Part shown: one piece after another, positions 9,374 through 20,545 of the stretch
How positions within the stretch are numbered: the first letter of the stretch is position 1
Layout of the letters: the number at the start of each line of letters is the position of its first letter
DNA from: Burkholderiales bacterium PBB6
GTDB lineage: Bacteria; Pseudomonadota; Gammaproteobacteria; Burkholderiales; Burkholderiaceae_C
Reading direction: 5' to 3'
Assembly: GCA_002255925.1 (NCBI GenBank)
Contig: NKIH01000008.1
Span: forward strand, 55,698-119,697
Length of the DNA stretch: 64,000 bases
The notes under the pieces: generated by a model
Seen by the model: the letters and a program-made list of their open reading frames with translations, nothing else
The model's database searches: none
Told to the model about the DNA's origin: nothing
Made by a program: the position numbers and the translations under genes

Positions 9374-10114
9374 ATGCGACGCAAGCTCGTGGTGGGCAAT
9401 TGGAAGATGCACGGCAGTCACAAGGCGAACGCCGAGTTGCTGTCCGGCATTTGCGAGGCCCGTCCGTTTGGCGCTGATGTGGCCGTGTGCGTGCCATTCC
9501 CCTACCTGTCCGAGTCGGCCGTGGCGCTGGCGGGCAGCGACATCCGCTGGGGTGCCCAGGATTGCTCGGCCCATGAGCAGGGCGCCTACACGGGTGAAGT
9601 GTCGGTGTCGATGCTGGCCGAGTTTGGCTGCCGCTATGTGATCGTTGGTCACTCGGAGCGTCGCGCCTATCACGGCGAGAGCGATCAGCTGGTGGCCGAC
9701 AAGGCCAAGGCGGCGCTGGCGCGGGGCATCACGCCCATCGTGTGCGTGGGCGAGACGCTGGCGCAGCGCGAGGCCGGCGAGACCGAAACCGTGGTCAAGC
9801 GCCAGCTGTCGGCGGTCATCCATGCGCTCACGCACTGCGTGGGTGAAATGGTGGTGGCCTATGAGCCGGTCTGGGCGATCGGCACGGGCCTGACGGCCAC
9901 GCCGGAGCAAGCCCAGGCGGTGCACGCCGTGCTGCGCGCGCAGCTGAAGGCCGCGACGCCCAAGGCCGACGGCATGACGATTCTTTATGGCGGCAGCGTC
10001 AAGCCTGACAACGCCGTCACGCTGTTTGGTCAGCCCGACATCGATGGTGGACTCATCGGTGGCGCTGCCTTGAAGGCCGCTGACTTCGTCGCCATTTGCC
10101 GTGCTGCCGGTTGA
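9374..10114 (+). CDS. tpiA: Triosephosphate isomerase
   Basis: TpiA interconverts dihydroxyacetone phosphate and glyceraldehyde 3-phosphate. The 246-residue TIM barrel shows all catalytic signatures: GNWKMHGS (catalytic Lys), VGHSERR (catalytic His) and [11 protein letters not shown] (catalytic Glu and flexible loop). A phosphate-binding YGGSVKPDN comes near the end. Start ATG 9374 ([12 protein letters not shown]) is preferred over TTG 9368. Confidence 0.97.
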   Translation: MRRKLVVGNWKMHGSHKANAELLSGICEARPFGADVAVCVPFPYLSESAVALAGSDIRWGAQDCSAHEQGAYTGEVSVSMLAEFGCRYVIVGHSERRAYHGESDQLVADKAKAALARGITPIVCVGETLAQREAGETETVVKRQLSAVIHALTHCVGEMVVAYEPVWAIGTGLTATPEQAQAVHAVLRAQLKAATPKADGMTILYGGSVKPDNAVTLFGQPDIDGGLIGGAALKAADFVAICRAAG

Positions 10115-10157
10115 GCAGCTCGGCCCCTAGATTTTCAGTTTCCGGAGTAAATAGAAC

Positions 10158-10523
10158 ATGCAAGTTTGGATGAATCTTCTGGTGGTGGTGCAGATGCTGT
10201 CCGCCATCGCCATGATCGGTCTCGTGCTGGTTCAACACGGCAAGGGCGCTGACATGGGCGCGTCGTTTGGCAGCGGCGCCTCGGGCAGCTTGTTCGGTGC
10301 CACCGGCAGCGCCAGTTTCCTGTCGCGCGCCACGGCCGTCTGCGCCACCGTGTTTTTCCTGGCCACGCTGACGCTGTCGTTCATGTCCAACAGCGTGAGC
10401 GGCAAGGTCAGCGCCGGCACCAGCGTGCTCGACCGCGCACCGGGCGCATCGGCACCGGCACCCGCAGTGGTCGAGCCGCAGATCCCGTCGGCAGCCGCTT
10501 CTGTGGCCATTCCGTCGAAGTAA
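10158..10523 (+). CDS. secG: Preprotein translocase subunit SecG
   Basis: SecG is the small stimulatory subunit of the SecYEG channel. The 121-residue protein has two membrane helices flanking the signature VLVQHGKGADMGASFGSG. It ends in an Ala/Pro-rich cytoplasmic tail. It lies 43 bases after tpiA and before a tRNA-Leu gene, an arrangement seen in many proteobacteria. Confidence 0.95.
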   Translation: MQVWMNLLVVVQMLSAIAMIGLVLVQHGKGADMGASFGSGASGSLFGATGSASFLSRATAVCATVFFLATLTLSFMSNSVSGKVSAGTSVLDRAPGASAPAPAVVEPQIPSAAASVAIPSK

Positions 10524-10687
10524 AGTAATTTCCCCGGCACTTACCCTAGGATTCAGTCATTTTTGAGGCTAGAATTCGAGGCTGTTCAGTGAGCAACACC
10601 TCACGCAAACTGAGCAGCATGGAAGAGTGAAGCTGGGGCTTCAATGTGGTTCACACCGCAGAGAAGCCGGGTAAAACGGGTCCATCA

Positions 10688-10772
10688 GCCGTCGTGGTGA
10701 AATTGGTAGACACGCTATCTTGAGGGGGTAGTGGCGAAAGCTGTGCGAGTTCGAGTCTCGCCGACGGCACCA
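10688..10772 (+). tRNA. tRNA-Leu(GAG)
   Basis: This is an 85-base class II tRNA with an encoded CCA end. The acceptor arms GCCGTCG (10688-10694) and CGACGGC (10762-10768) pair perfectly. The D-arm has AATTGGTAGAC. The anticodon stem CTATC/GGTAG encloses the loop TTGAGGG with anticodon GAG, which reads CUC and CUU. The T-arm is GCGAGTTCGAGTCTCGC. There is a long variable arm, as expected for leucine. Confidence 0.97.
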
Positions 10773-10780
10773 GACAAATC

Positions 10781-10809
10781 GAAACAGGCCCTCATCCGGC
10801 GCCTGTTTC
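10781..10809 (+). terminator. Hairpin after tRNA-Leu
   Basis: The arms GAAACAGGC (10781-10789) and GCCTGTTTC (10801-10809) pair perfectly with an 11-base loop, eight bases after the tRNA. There is no U-tract, so it may be a processing or weak termination structure rather than a strong terminator. Confidence 0.5.
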
Positions 10810-10923
10810 GGGCGCCCTGACATCAGGGGGAACTGGGCGCGCTAGATTGAGGCTTGTGCCGTGATCAGCGCGCTTTTTTCATGGCCGGATGAAACGCAAG
10901 AATCACCGCTGGAAGATCACGAT

Positions 10924-11283
10924 ATGGACCTGCAAGCCTACCTGCCCGTCATCCTTTTTATCCTGGTCGGTGTCGCGGTGGGCATAGCGCCACAAGTCCT
11001 TGGATTCCTGCTCGGCCCCCAGCGGCCTGACGCGGCCAAAAACTCCCCCTATGAATGCGGCTTCGAGGCTTTCGAAGACGCCCGCATGAAGTTCGACGTT
11101 CGCTACTACCTGGTGGCGATCCTGTTCATCCTTTTCGACCTCGAAATCGCGTTCCTGTTCCCTTGGGCTGTGTCCCTTAAGGAAATCGGTCCGTCAGGTT
11201 TCTGGGCGATGATGGTGTTTCTGACCATTCTGGTGGTTGGTTTTGCCTACGAATGGAAGAAGGGTGCCCTCGACTGGGAGTGA
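10924..11283 (+). CDS. nuoA: NADH-quinone oxidoreductase subunit A
   Basis: This is a membrane subunit of complex I with three transmembrane helices in 119 residues, the usual length. The signature [23 protein letters not shown] is split here by the conserved GxE(C) loop involved in the quinone-cavity region. The start ATG 10924 (MDLQAYLPV) is chosen over the GTG at 10861, because the upstream residues do not fit the family. It is the first gene of nuoA-N. Confidence 0.95.
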   Translation: MDLQAYLPVILFILVGVAVGIAPQVLGFLLGPQRPDAAKNSPYECGFEAFEDARMKFDVRYYLVAILFILFDLEIAFLFPWAVSLKEIGPSGFWAMMVFLTILVVGFAYEWKKGALDWE

Positions 11284-11364
11284 TCCTGGCGAGTACTTTG
11301 CACGTCAAGACGGCTACAGCGGTGGCCGTGAATTCACGCCCCAGCAGCGAGAGGCATACATCCC

Positions 11365-11841
11365 ATGGGAATTGAAGGCGTTCTGAAGGAAGGCTTTGTC
11401 ACCACCTCGGTCGACAAGCTGATCAACTGGTCCAAGACCGGTTCGTTGTGGCCGATGACGTTCGGCCTGGCCTGCTGTGCGGTCGAAATGATGCATGCGG
11501 GCGCTGCGCGCTACGACATCGACCGTTTTGGCATGTTGTTCCGCCCGAGCCCGCGTCAGTCTGACCTGATGATCGTGGCCGGCACGCTGTGCAACAAGAT
11601 GGCGCCGGCGCTGCGCAAGGTCTACGACCAGATGGCCGAGCCGCGCTGGGTGCTCTCGATGGGCTCCTGTGCCAATGGCGGCGGCTACTACCACTACAGC
11701 TACTCGGTGGTGCGCGGCTGCGACCGCATCGTGCCTGTGGACGTCTATGTGCCGGGCTGCCCGCCCACGGCCGAGGCGCTGCTGTACGGGATCCTGCAAC
11801 TGCAGACGAAGATCCGCCGCGAAAACACCATTGCGCGCTGA
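11365..11841 (+). CDS. nuoB: NADH-quinone oxidoreductase subunit B
   Basis: NuoB carries cluster N2, the last [4Fe-4S] centre before quinone. The ligands are visible as the adjacent cysteines in [10 protein letters not shown], then GSCANGGG and VPGCPPT. The protein has 158 residues, a standard size. The 81-base gap after nuoA is the largest at the front of the operon. Confidence 0.97.
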   Translation: MGIEGVLKEGFVTTSVDKLINWSKTGSLWPMTFGLACCAVEMMHAGAARYDIDRFGMLFRPSPRQSDLMIVAGTLCNKMAPALRKVYDQMAEPRWVLSMGSCANGGGYYHYSYSVVRGCDRIVPVDVYVPGCPPTAEALLYGILQLQTKIRRENTIAR

Positions 11842-11862
11842 CCCCACAGGAAGCGACCATCC

Positions 11863-12462
11863 ATGACGCAGAAACTAGACAAGCTGCAGGCGGCCCTGGA
11901 GGCCGTGCTGGGCGAGCGCATTCGCCAGTTCAAGCGCGAGCGTGGCGAGATCACCATCACGGTGTCGGCCACTGATTACCTCGCCGTGGCGACCACCTTG
12001 CGTGACCACGCCGAGCTGAAGTTCGAGCAGCTGATCGACCTGTGCGGCCTCGACATGTCGAGCTACAAGGACCAGCCTTGGGACGGCCTGCGGTATTGCA
12101 CCGTGTCGCACCTGCTGTCGGTGACGCACAACTGGCGCGTCCGTCTGAAGGTGTATGCGCCTGACGACGAGCTGCCGGTGGTGGCCTCGGTCAACCCGGT
12201 CTGGAACTCGGCCAACTGGTTCGAGCGTGAGTCGTTTGACCTCTACGGCATCATTTATGAAGGCCACGAGGACCTGCGCCGCATCCTGACCGACTACGGT
12301 TTCATCGGTCACCCGATGCGCAAGGACTTCCCGGTGTCCGGCCACGTGGAAATGCGCTACGACGCCCAAACCCGTCGCGTCATTTACCAGCCAGTCACGA
12401 TCGAGCCTCGTGAAATCACGCCACGCGTGATCCGCGAAGACAACTACGGCGGCCTGCACTGA
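11863..12462 (+). CDS. nuoC: NADH-quinone oxidoreductase subunit C
   Basis: This is the 30 kDa-type peripheral subunit of complex I (199 residues), separate from NuoD as in most betaproteobacteria rather than fused as in E. coli. Signature segments are [13 protein letters not shown] and the following [20 protein letters not shown]. It lies 21 bases after nuoB and 10 bases before nuoD. Confidence 0.96.
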   Translation: MTQKLDKLQAALEAVLGERIRQFKRERGEITITVSATDYLAVATTLRDHAELKFEQLIDLCGLDMSSYKDQPWDGLRYCTVSHLLSVTHNWRVRLKVYAPDDELPVVASVNPVWNSANWFERESFDLYGIIYEGHEDLRRILTDYGFIGHPMRKDFPVSGHVEMRYDAQTRRVIYQPVTIEPREITPRVIREDNYGGLH

Positions 12463-12472
12463 GACCCGCGCC

Positions 12473-13726
12473 ATGGCAGAAATCAAGAATTACACCCTGA
12501 ACTTCGGTCCGCAGCATCCGGCCGCACACGGCGTGCTGCGCCTCGTGCTTGAGCTGGACGGTGAAGTCATCCAGCGCGCTGACCCGCACATCGGCCTGCT
12601 GCACCGCGGCACCGAAAAGCTGGCTGAGCAGAAGACCTACATCCAGTCGCTGCCCTACATGGACCGCCTCGACTACGTGTCGATGATGTCCAACGAGCAT
12701 GCGTACTGCCTGGCGATCGAGAAGCTGCTGGGCATCGAGGTGCCTGAGCGCGCGCAGTACATCCGCGTGATGTTCTCGGAGATCACCCGCCTGCTGAACC
12801 ACCTGCTCTGGCTGGGTTGCCACGGGCTGGACTGCGGCGCAATGAACATCCTGATCTACTGCTTCCGCGAGCGGGAAGATCTGTTCGACATGTACGAAGC
12901 CGTGTCCGGCGCGCGCATGCACGCGGCCTACTTCCGTCCGGGCGGCGTGTACCGCGACCTGCCGGATGTGATGCCGCAGTACCAGGTCAGCAAGATCAAG
13001 AACCAGCGCGCGATTGACCAGCTCAATCGCAATCGCCAGGGCTCGCTGCTCGACTTCATCGACGACTTCACCCAGCGCTTCCCGGCGCTGGTGGATGACT
13101 ACGAAACCCTGCTGACCGACAACCGGATCTGGAAGCAGCGCACGGTCGGCATCGGCGTGGTGACCCCGGAGCGTGCGCTCCAGATGGGTTTCACCGGCGC
13201 CATGCTGCGTGGCTCGGGCATCCCTTGGGATCTGCGCAAGAGCCAGCCCTACGACGTCTACGCCAAGATGGACTTCGATGTGCCGGTGGGCGTCAATGGC
13301 GACACCTATGACCGCTACCTCGTGCGCGTCGAGGAAATGCGTCAGTCCAACCGCATCATCAAGCAGTGCGTCGACTGGCTGCGTGCCAACCCGGGCCCGG
13401 TCATCACTGACAACCACAAGGTGGCTCCGCCTTCACGCGTCGACATGAAGTCGAGCATGGAAGAGTTGATCCACCACTTCAAGCTCTTCACCGAAGGCTT
13501 CCACGTGCCGGAAGGCGAGGCCTACGCGGCCGTGGAGCATCCGAAGGGCGAGTTCGGCATCTATCTGGTGAGCGACGGCGCGAACAAGCCGTACCGCCTG
13601 AAGATCCGTGCCCCGGGCTTCGCCCACTTGGCTGCGCTCGATGAAATGGCGCGCGGCCACATGATCGCTGACGCCGTGGCGGTGATTGGCACCATGGACA
13701 TCGTGTTTGGTGAGATCGATCGATGA
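12473..13726 (+). CDS. nuoD: NADH-quinone oxidoreductase subunit D
   Basis: This is the 49 kDa subunit that forms the quinone pocket together with NuoB. The 417-residue protein has the N-terminal loop [13 protein letters not shown], whose His reaches the quinone head group. The [10 protein letters not shown] and C-terminal DIVFGEIDR segments typical of the hydrogenase-like fold are also present. Its last four bases overlap the nuoE start (ATGA), implying translational coupling. Confidence 0.97.
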   Translation: MAEIKNYTLNFGPQHPAAHGVLRLVLELDGEVIQRADPHIGLLHRGTEKLAEQKTYIQSLPYMDRLDYVSMMSNEHAYCLAIEKLLGIEVPERAQYIRVMFSEITRLLNHLLWLGCHGLDCGAMNILIYCFREREDLFDMYEAVSGARMHAAYFRPGGVYRDLPDVMPQYQVSKIKNQRAIDQLNRNRQGSLLDFIDDFTQRFPALVDDYETLLTDNRIWKQRTVGIGVVTPERALQMGFTGAMLRGSGIPWDLRKSQPYDVYAKMDFDVPVGVNGDTYDRYLVRVEEMRQSNRIIKQCVDWLRANPGPVITDNHKVAPPSRVDMKSSMEELIHHFKLFTEGFHVPEGEAYAAVEHPKGEFGIYLVSDGANKPYRLKIRAPGFAHLAALDEMARGHMIADAVAVIGTMDIVFGEIDR

Positions 13727-14229
13727 CACTCTCTGACGTCACCAAGGCGCGCTTCGACAAGGAAGTCGCCAAGTATCCGAAGGAGCAGGCCCAGTCCGCC
13801 GTGATGGCCTGCCTGTCCATCGTCCAGCAGGAACAGGGTTGGGTTTCGCCCGAATCCGAAGCCGTCATCGCCGAGTACCTCGGCATGCCCGCCATCGCTG
13901 TGCACGAAGTGACCACCTTCTACAACATGTACAACCAGCAACCGGTGGGCAAGTACAAGCTCAACGTGTGCACGAACCTGCCTTGCCAGTTGCGCAACGG
14001 CCAGGTCGCGCTGGAACACCTGTGCAAGACGCTGAACGTAGAAGACGGCGGCACCACCGCCGACGGCCTGTTCACGGTGGCCAAGTGCGAGTGCCTCGGC
14101 GCATGCGCTGACGCACCGGTGATGCTGGTGAATGACCGCCAGATGCTCAGCTACATGAGCCAACAGAAGCTTGACGAGATGATCGCGCTGATCCGCTCGG
14201 AAGAAGCCAACGCTGGAAAGGCCGCCTGA
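13723..14229 (+). CDS. nuoE: NADH-quinone oxidoreductase subunit E
   Basis: This is the thioredoxin-like subunit with the [2Fe-2S] cluster N1a. The four ligands are seen in [10 protein letters not shown] (C-x4-C) and [10 protein letters not shown] (C-x3-C). The length is 168 residues. It works with NuoF in the NADH-oxidising module. Confidence 0.96.
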   Translation: MTLSDVTKARFDKEVAKYPKEQAQSAVMACLSIVQQEQGWVSPESEAVIAEYLGMPAIAVHEVTTFYNMYNQQPVGKYKLNVCTNLPCQLRNGQVALEHLCKTLNVEDGGTTADGLFTVAKCECLGACADAPVMLVNDRQMLSYMSQQKLDEMIALIRSEEANAGKAA

Positions 14230-14231
14230 TC

Positions 14232-15578
14232 ATGGCACTTGATCTTTCCCGCTTCCAGACGGCCGGCACGGAAACCTGTTTCCACGACCGTCACATCGGT
14301 GCCCAGATCTACGCCGGCCTGGACGGCAAGAACTGGTCGCTGGCCGATTACCAGGCGCGTGGTGGCTACCAGGCCCTGCGCAAGATCCTGGGCGTTGACG
14401 GCGCCGAGCCGATGACGCAGGACCAGGTGATCGCCGAGGTCAAGGCCTCTGGCCTGCGCGGCCGAGGCGGCGCCGGTTTCCCGACGGGCCTGAAGTGGAG
14501 CTTCATGCCCCGCGCGTTCCCGGGCCAGAAGTACCTCGTCTGCAACAGCGACGAAGGTGAGCCGGGTACCTGCAAGGACCGCGACATCCTGCAATACAAC
14601 CCGCACATCGTCATCGAAGGCATGGCCATCGCCGCCTTCGCGATGGGCATCTCGGTGGGCTACAACTACATCCACGGCGAAATCTTCGGCACCTACGAGC
14701 GCTTCGAAGCTGCCCTGGAAGAAGCCCGTGCGGCCGGCCTGCTGGGCAACAACATCCTGGGCAGCAACTTCAGCTTCCAGCTGCATGCGTTCCACGGTTT
14801 TGGCGCCTACATCTGCGGTGAAGAAACCGCGCTGCTGGAATCGCTTGAAGGCAAGAAGGGCCAGCCCCGCTTCAAGCCACCGTTCCCGGCCAGCTTCGGC
14901 CTGTACGGCAAGCCGACCACCATCAACAACACCGAGACCTTCGCGGCGGTGCCCTGGATCATCCGCAACGGCGGCCAGGCCTACCTCGAGTGCGGCAAGC
15001 CGAACAACGGCGGCACCAAGATCTTCTCGATGGTGGGTGACGTCGAGCGTCCGGGCAACTATGAAGTCCCGATGGGCACGCCGTTCGCCAAGCTCCTCGA
15101 GCTGGCCGGTGGCGTCAAGGGCGGCAAGAAGCTCAAGGCCGTGATCCCCGGCGGCTCGTCCGCACCGGTGCTGCCTGCACACATCATGATGGAATGCACG
15201 ATGGACTATGACTCCATCAGCAAGGCCGGATCGATGCTGGGCTCCGGCGCCGTGATCGTGATGGACGAGACCCGCTGCATGGTGAAGAGCCTGGAGCGCC
15301 TGTCGTACTTCTACGCCCACGAATCCTGCGGTCAGTGCACGCCGTGCCGTGAAGGCACGGGCTGGCTGTACCGCCTGGTGCATCGTCTGGAACATGGCGA
15401 AGGCCGTGCCGATGACATCGCGCTGCTGGACAACGTGGCAGAAAACATCATGGGCCGCACGATCTGTGCGCTCGGCGACGCGGCAGCGATGCCGGTGCGC
15501 GGCATGTTGAAGCATTTCCGTGATGAGTTTGTGCATCACCTCGAACACAAGACCTGCGTGGTCGGGCCTTACGTCTGA
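14232..15578 (+). CDS. nuoF: NADH-quinone oxidoreductase subunit F
   Basis: NuoF binds NADH, FMN and cluster N3 and is the entry point of electrons. In its 448 residues the NADH/FMN site shows as [15 protein letters not shown] and [15 protein letters not shown]. The [4Fe-4S] motif is [12 protein letters not shown] plus a later Cys in GRTICALGD. It follows nuoE by two bases. Confidence 0.97.
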   Translation: MALDLSRFQTAGTETCFHDRHIGAQIYAGLDGKNWSLADYQARGGYQALRKILGVDGAEPMTQDQVIAEVKASGLRGRGGAGFPTGLKWSFMPRAFPGQKYLVCNSDEGEPGTCKDRDILQYNPHIVIEGMAIAAFAMGISVGYNYIHGEIFGTYERFEAALEEARAAGLLGNNILGSNFSFQLHAFHGFGAYICGEETALLESLEGKKGQPRFKPPFPASFGLYGKPTTINNTETFAAVPWIIRNGGQAYLECGKPNNGGTKIFSMVGDVERPGNYEVPMGTPFAKLLELAGGVKGGKKLKAVIPGGSSAPVLPAHIMMECTMDYDSISKAGSMLGSGAVIVMDETRCMVKSLERLSYFYAHESCGQCTPCREGTGWLYRLVHRLEHGEGRADDIALLDNVAENIMGRTICALGDAAAMPVRGMLKHFRDEFVHHLEHKTCVVGPYV

Positions 15579-15595
15579 AGCAGGGCGCATACAAC

Positions 15596-17908
15596 ATGGT
15601 TGAAATCGAACTCGACGGCAAGAAGGTCTCGGTCCCGGTCGGCAGCATGGTGATGCATGCCGCTGATGCTGCTGGTACCTACATCCCTCACTTCTGCTAT
15701 CACAAGAAGCTGTCCATTGCGGCGAATTGCCGCATGTGTCTGGTGGACGTGGAAAAGGCACCGAAGCCCATGCCCGCCTGCGCCACGCCCGTGACGCAAG
15801 GCATGGTGGTGCGCACCAAGAGCGACCGCGCCGTGAAGGCCCAGGCCTCGGTGATGGAGTTTCTGCTCATCAATCACCCGCTGGATTGCCCGATCTGCGA
15901 CCAGGGCGGCGAATGTCAGCTGCAAGACCTGGCCGTGGGCTACGGTGGCTCCAGCTCGCGCTACCAGGAAGAAAAGCGCGTCGTCTTCCACAAGGACGTC
16001 GGCCCGCTGATCTCCATGGAAGAAATGAGCCGCTGCATCCATTGCACGCGTTGCGTCCGTTTTGGCCAGGAAGTGGCCGGCGTGATGGAGCTCGGCATGA
16101 TCCATCGCGGTGAGCATTCCGAAATCACCACTGTGGTCGGCGACACGATCGACTCCGAGCTGTCGGGCAACATGATCGACATCTGCCCGGTCGGTGCCCT
16201 GACCAGCAAGCCGTTCCGCTACCAGGCCCGCACCTGGGAGCTGTCGCGCCGCAAGACGGTCAGCCCGCACGATTCCACCGGTGCCAACCTGGTCGTCCAG
16301 GTCAAGAACAACCAGGTGCTGCGCATCGTTCCGCTCGAAAACGAGGACGTGAACGAATGCTGGATCGCTGACCGTGACCGCTTCAGCTACGAAGCCGTCA
16401 ACAGCTCCGCACGCCTGACCGAGCCGATGATCAAGCAGGGCGGTGAGTGGATCACCGTCGACTGGAACACGGCCCTGGGCTATGTGGCTGACGGCCTGAA
16501 GCGCGTCAAGGGCGAATTCGGTGCTGCCGGCATCGGCGCGCTGGGCTCGGAGCACAGCACGGTGGAAGAACTGCACCTGCTGGCCAAGCTGGTCCGCGGC
16601 ATCGGCAGCGACAACGTCGACACCCGTCTGCGTCACGCCGAGTTCACCACGGGTGAGGGCGCACGCTGGCTGGGCACCTCCATCGCCACGCTGTCGACGC
16701 TCGACCGAGCGCTGGTGGTGGGTTCGTTCCTGCGCAAGGACCATCCGCTGTTCGCACAACGCCTGCGTCAAGCCGCACGTCGTGGCGCGCAGGTGATGAG
16801 CCTGAACGCCGGTCGTGAAGACTGGGCGATGACCGTCGGCGCCAGCCTCGTGGCTGCGCCTGACGCATGGGCTCAATCACTGGCCGACATCGCTGGCTAC
16901 ATCGCCACCGCGGTGGGTGTGGCTGCACCGGCCCCGGCCATGGTGAATGCCTCTGCTGAAGCCATCGCACAGTCGCTGCTGTCGGGTGAGCGCAAGGCCA
17001 TCCTGCTGGGCAACGCTGCCGCGCAGCACCCGCAAGCCTCCCAGCTGCTGGCTCTGGCCAACTGGATCGGCGGCCAGGTGGAAGCCACGGTCGGCTACCT
17101 GGGTGAATCTGCCAACACGGTGGGCGCACAGCTGGTGGGCGCACAGCCCCGCCATGGCGGCCTGAACGCCGGCCAGATGCTGAGCCAGCCGATGAAGGCG
17201 CTGCTGTTGCTGAACGTCGAGCCCGCACTGGACGCAGCCAACGCTGCGGCTGCCACGGCGGCCCTGCAGGGCTCCGGCCTGGTGGTGGCGCTGACGTCGT
17301 TCCGCGACGCCGCTGTCGACAACGCCGACGTCCTGCTGCCGATCACGCCGTTCACCGAAACCGCAGGTGCCTACGTCAATGCCGAAGGTCGCGTGCAAAG
17401 CTTCCACGGCGTCGTCAAGGCGATGGGCAACAGCCGCCCGGCCTGGAAGGTGCTGCGTGTGCTGGGCAACCTGATGGGCCTGGACGGCTTCTCGCAGGAA
17501 TCTGCCGAAGAAGTGCGCGCCGAGGCGCTGGGCGATGCGACCACCGTGCCCGCACGACTGAGCAACGCGTCGGTGGCGGTGCAGGCTGCGCTGGTGCCGC
17601 AAGGCGGCGTGCAACGCATTGCCGACGTGCCGATCTACAGCGCTGACAGCCTGGTGCGTCGCGCTGGCGCCTTGCAACGCACGGCAGACGCTGCTGCACC
17701 GGTCGTGGGCGTGCCTTCGAACCTGTGGGCCCAGCTGGGTCTGGCGTCGGGTGACAAGGTCAAGGTCAGCCAGGGTGCGAACAGCGCCGTGCTGCCGGCC
17801 CGTGAAGACAGCAGCCTCGCTGCCAATGCAGTGCGTGTGCCGGCAGGCCATGCAGACACCCTGGGCCTTGGCGCGATGTTCGGCGCCCTGGTGCTTGAGA
17901 AGGCCTGA
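15596..17908 (+). CDS. nuoG: NADH-quinone oxidoreductase subunit G
   Basis: This is the large 770-residue subunit holding several clusters. The N-terminal [2Fe-2S] domain contains [37 protein letters not shown] is the His-Cys3 cluster N5. [16 protein letters not shown] and DICPVGAL give the further [4Fe-4S] ligands. The rest is a molybdopterin oxidoreductase-like domain without cofactor. It is shorter than the E. coli protein (about 900 residues), which is normal for betaproteobacteria. Confidence 0.96.
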   Translation: MVEIELDGKKVSVPVGSMVMHAADAAGTYIPHFCYHKKLSIAANCRMCLVDVEKAPKPMPACATPVTQGMVVRTKSDRAVKAQASVMEFLLINHPLDCPICDQGGECQLQDLAVGYGGSSSRYQEEKRVVFHKDVGPLISMEEMSRCIHCTRCVRFGQEVAGVMELGMIHRGEHSEITTVVGDTIDSELSGNMIDICPVGALTSKPFRYQARTWELSRRKTVSPHDSTGANLVVQVKNNQVLRIVPLENEDVNECWIADRDRFSYEAVNSSARLTEPMIKQGGEWITVDWNTALGYVADGLKRVKGEFGAAGIGALGSEHSTVEELHLLAKLVRGIGSDNVDTRLRHAEFTTGEGARWLGTSIATLSTLDRALVVGSFLRKDHPLFAQRLRQAARRGAQVMSLNAGREDWAMTVGASLVAAPDAWAQSLADIAGYIATAVGVAAPAPAMVNASAEAIAQSLLSGERKAILLGNAAAQHPQASQLLALANWIGGQVEATVGYLGESANTVGAQLVGAQPRHGGLNAGQMLSQPMKALLLLNVEPALDAANAAAATAALQGSGLVVALTSFRDAAVDNADVLLPITPFTETAGAYVNAEGRVQSFHGVVKAMGNSRPAWKVLRVLGNLMGLDGFSQESAEEVRAEALGDATTVPARLSNASVAVQAALVPQGGVQRIADVPIYSADSLVRRAGALQRTADAAAPVVGVPSNLWAQLGLASGDKVKVSQGANSAVLPAREDSSLAANAVRVPAGHADTLGLGAMFGALVLEKA

Positions 17909-17922
17909 GGACGGAAAAACCC

Positions 17923-18990
17923 ATGATCGACTCCATCTATCAATCCGGGTTGGCATTGCTGGGCGCACCGCTGTGGGCGGTGGTCTGGTCGCTGATCAAG
18001 ATCGTCTGTGTCGTGCTGCCCCTGCTGGGTTGCGTGGCTTACCTGACGCTCTGGGAGCGCAAGGCCATCGGCTGGTCGCAGATCCGTCCGGGTCCGAACC
18101 GTGTCGGTCCGTTCGGCCTGCTCACCCCGATCGCTGACGCCGTCAAGCTGATCTTCAAGGAAATCATCCGCCCGACGGCGGCCAACAAGGGCCTGTTCTT
18201 CCTGGCCCCTGTCATGACCATCATGCCGGCCCTGGCCGCATGGGCCGTGGTGCCGTTCGGCCCGGACGTGGCGCTGGCCAACGTCAACGCCGGCCTGCTG
18301 TTCCTGATGGCCATCACCTCGCTCGAGGTGTACGGCGTGATCATCGCCGGCTGGGCATCCAATTCGAAGTACGCCTTCCTGGGTGCGCTGCGCGCATCGG
18401 CCCAGATGGTGAGCTACGAAATCGCGATGGGCTTTGCGCTGGTCATCGTGCTGATGACCTCGGGCAGCCTGAACCTCAGCGACATCGTGATGAGCCAGGG
18501 CCGTGGCACTTTCGCCAACATGGGCTTGAACATCCTGTCCTGGAACTGGCTGCCTCTGCTGCCGGTGTTCGTCGTGTACTTCATCTCTGGTCTGGCCGAA
18601 ACCAACCGCCACCCGTTCGACGTGGTGGAAGGCGAATCGGAAATCGTGGCCGGTCACATGATCGAGTACTCGGGCATGTCGTTTGCCATGTTCTTCCTGG
18701 CCGAATACGCCAACATGATCCTGGTGTCGATGTTGACCGTGCTGTTCTTCCTCGGTGGCTGGTTGCCCCCGATCGACTCCGCACTGTTCAACTGGATCCC
18801 CGGCTGGATCTGGCTGGCGATCAAGACCTTCGTGGTCGTCACGATGTTCCTGTGGGTCCGCGCCACGTTCCCCCGTTTCCGCTACGACCAGATCATGCGT
18901 CTGGGCTGGAAGATCTTCATCCCCGTCACCCTGGTGTGGCTGGTGGTGGTGGGTCTGTGGATCCAGTCGCCGTTCAACATCTGGAAGTAA
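17923..18990 (+). CDS. nuoH: NADH-quinone oxidoreductase subunit H
   Basis: This 355-residue membrane subunit contacts the quinone cavity and links it to the proton channels. Diagnostic segments are [20 protein letters not shown] and [20 protein letters not shown], the acidic loop. About eight membrane helices are visible. It lies 14 bases after nuoG. Confidence 0.97.
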   Translation: MIDSIYQSGLALLGAPLWAVVWSLIKIVCVVLPLLGCVAYLTLWERKAIGWSQIRPGPNRVGPFGLLTPIADAVKLIFKEIIRPTAANKGLFFLAPVMTIMPALAAWAVVPFGPDVALANVNAGLLFLMAITSLEVYGVIIAGWASNSKYAFLGALRASAQMVSYEIAMGFALVIVLMTSGSLNLSDIVMSQGRGTFANMGLNILSWNWLPLLPVFVVYFISGLAETNRHPFDVVEGESEIVAGHMIEYSGMSFAMFFLAEYANMILVSMLTVLFFLGGWLPPIDSALFNWIPGWIWLAIKTFVVVTMFLWVRATFPRFRYDQIMRLGWKIFIPVTLVWLVVVGLWIQSPFNIWK

Positions 18991-19005
18991 CGAGGTCACC
19001 ATCCC

Positions 19006-19503
19006 ATGTCAACTGTTGCTTCCCTCAAGCACCTGTTTTCCAGCTTCCTGCTCCTTGAGCTGTGGAAGGGCCTGGCACTGACGGGTCGTCATTTCCTGTC
19101 GCCGAACATCACGATCCAGTTCCCGGAAGAAAAGACGCCGCAGTCGCCGCGTTTCCGGGGGCTGCATGCCCTGCGCCGTTACGACAACGGCGAAGAGCGC
19201 TGCATCGCCTGCAAGCTGTGCGAAGCGGTTTGCCCGGCGATGGCCATCACGATCGAATCGGATGTGCGTGATGACGGCTCGCGCCGCACCACCCGCTACG
19301 ACATCGACCTGACCAAGTGCATCTTCTGCGGCTTCTGCGAAGAGAGCTGCCCGGTCGACTCGATCGTCGAGACGCACATCTTCGAGTACCACGGCGAAAA
19401 GCGGGGCGACCTGTACTTCACCAAGGACATGCTGCTCGCGGTCGGTGACCGCTACGAAAAAGACATCGCTGCCAACAAGGAGGCCGACGCCAAGTACCGC
19501 TGA
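19006..19503 (+). CDS. nuoI: NADH-quinone oxidoreductase subunit I
   Basis: This is the 165-residue ferredoxin-like subunit with clusters N6a and N6b. Two C-x2-C-x2-C-x3-C-P motifs are present, [16 protein letters not shown] and [16 protein letters not shown]. An N-terminal amphipathic segment anchors it at the membrane arm. A 70-base gap separates it from nuoJ. Confidence 0.97.
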   Translation: MSTVASLKHLFSSFLLLELWKGLALTGRHFLSPNITIQFPEEKTPQSPRFRGLHALRRYDNGEERCIACKLCEAVCPAMAITIESDVRDDGSRRTTRYDIDLTKCIFCGFCEESCPVDSIVETHIFEYHGEKRGDLYFTKDMLLAVGDRYEKDIAANKEADAKYR

Positions 19504-19573
19504 GGGCGGCCAGGGCAGGGCAGCAGTGCTGCCTTTTCTGGCTCCCGAGCGACACACCCAGGTGCGTTAGAAC

Positions 19574-20206
19574 ATGACTACAACGTCCGCTCTCTTTTAT
19601 CTGTTCGCGGCTGTGCTGCTGGTGTCCGCCTTCAAGGTGATCACCGCCCGCAGCACCGTGCACGCTGCGCTTTACCTCGTCCTGGCCTTCTTCAACGCGT
19701 CTTGCGTGTGGATGCTGCTGCAGGCCGAGTTCCTGGCCATCACCCTCGTGCTCGTGTACGTCGGCGCGGTCATGGTGCTGTTCCTCTTTGTCGTGATGAT
19801 GCTCGACATCAATACCGACAGTCTGCGTGAGGGTTTCTGGACCCACTTCCCGCTGGCCGCTTTTGTCGGTGTGCTGATCGCCCTCGAGATGTATTTCGTC
19901 ATGAAGGGCGGCTTCAACCTCGGCGCGGTCAAGGCGCTGCCGCCTGAAGTCGTGAAGATGGGCAATACCAAGGCCCTGGGCGTCGAGATCTACACCCAGT
20001 ACCTGTACCCGCTGCAGATCGCTGCTGTGGTGCTGCTGGTGGCGATGGTTGCCGCGATTGCCCTGACGCTGCGCAAGCGCAAGGACAGCCGTTCGCAGAA
20101 CCCGTCCGAGCAGGTCAAGGCCAAGAAGGCTGATCGTGTGCGCCTGGTGAAGGTCGCGCCGACCATTGAAGCCGCATCGCTCCCCAAGGAAGGAGGCCAG
20201 GCATGA
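19574..20206 (+). CDS. nuoJ: NADH-quinone oxidoreductase subunit J
   Basis: This is a membrane subunit of 210 residues with five predicted helices. It includes the conserved [19 protein letters not shown] segment, whose Tyr/Gly pi-bulge helix is characteristic of ND6/NuoJ. The C-terminal extension ([14 protein letters not shown]) is polar and poorly conserved. The stop overlaps the nuoK start by four bases. Confidence 0.95.
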   Translation: MTTTSALFYLFAAVLLVSAFKVITARSTVHAALYLVLAFFNASCVWMLLQAEFLAITLVLVYVGAVMVLFLFVVMMLDINTDSLREGFWTHFPLAAFVGVLIALEMYFVMKGGFNLGAVKALPPEVVKMGNTKALGVEIYTQYLYPLQIAAVVLLVAMVAAIALTLRKRKDSRSQNPSEQVKAKKADRVRLVKVAPTIEAASLPKEGGQA

Positions 20207-20517
20207 ACGCCGGCATCACGCTTTATCACTACCTGACCCTGGGCGGCGCGCTGTTCGCGCTGTCGGTGGTGGGCATCTTCCTGAACCGCCGCAACCTGAT
20301 CGTGTTGCTGATGGCCATCGAATTGATGCTGCTGGCGGTGAACATGAACTTCGTGGCCTTCTCCCATTACCTGGGTGACATGGCCGGTCAGGTGTTCGTG
20401 TTCTTCATCCTGACGGTCGCGGCGGCCGAGTCCGCCATCGGCCTGGCCATCCTGGTCGTGCTGTTCCGCAATCGCGCCAGCATCGCCGTGGACGAACTCG
20501 ACACCCTGAAGGGCTGA
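20203..20517 (+). CDS. nuoK: NADH-quinone oxidoreductase subunit K
   Basis: This small three-helix membrane subunit (104 residues) carries the two buried glutamates of the proton path in [13 protein letters not shown] and [11 protein letters not shown]. The start at 20203 is supported by ATGA coupling with nuoJ and by the upstream AAGGAGG. Confidence 0.95.
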   Translation: MNAGITLYHYLTLGGALFALSVVGIFLNRRNLIVLLMAIELMLLAVNMNFVAFSHYLGDMAGQVFVFFILTVAAAESAIGLAILVVLFRNRASIAVDELDTLKG

Positions 20518-20545
20518 TCACGCAGCCACGAAAGCCCTGAAGAAC

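Noticed and set aside
10688..10772. tRNA-Leu as an integration site for a mobile element
   Set aside because: No integrase, no repeat of the tRNA 3' end and normal housekeeping genes on both sides.
10817..10848. Possible promoter of nuoA (CTGACA and TAGATT)
   Set aside because: The boxes are 20 bases apart, too far for a good sigma70 promoter.
10861..10923. GTG start giving nuoA 21 extra residues
   Set aside because: NuoA normally starts at the [13 protein letters not shown] segment and has about 119 residues; the extra stretch has no family support.
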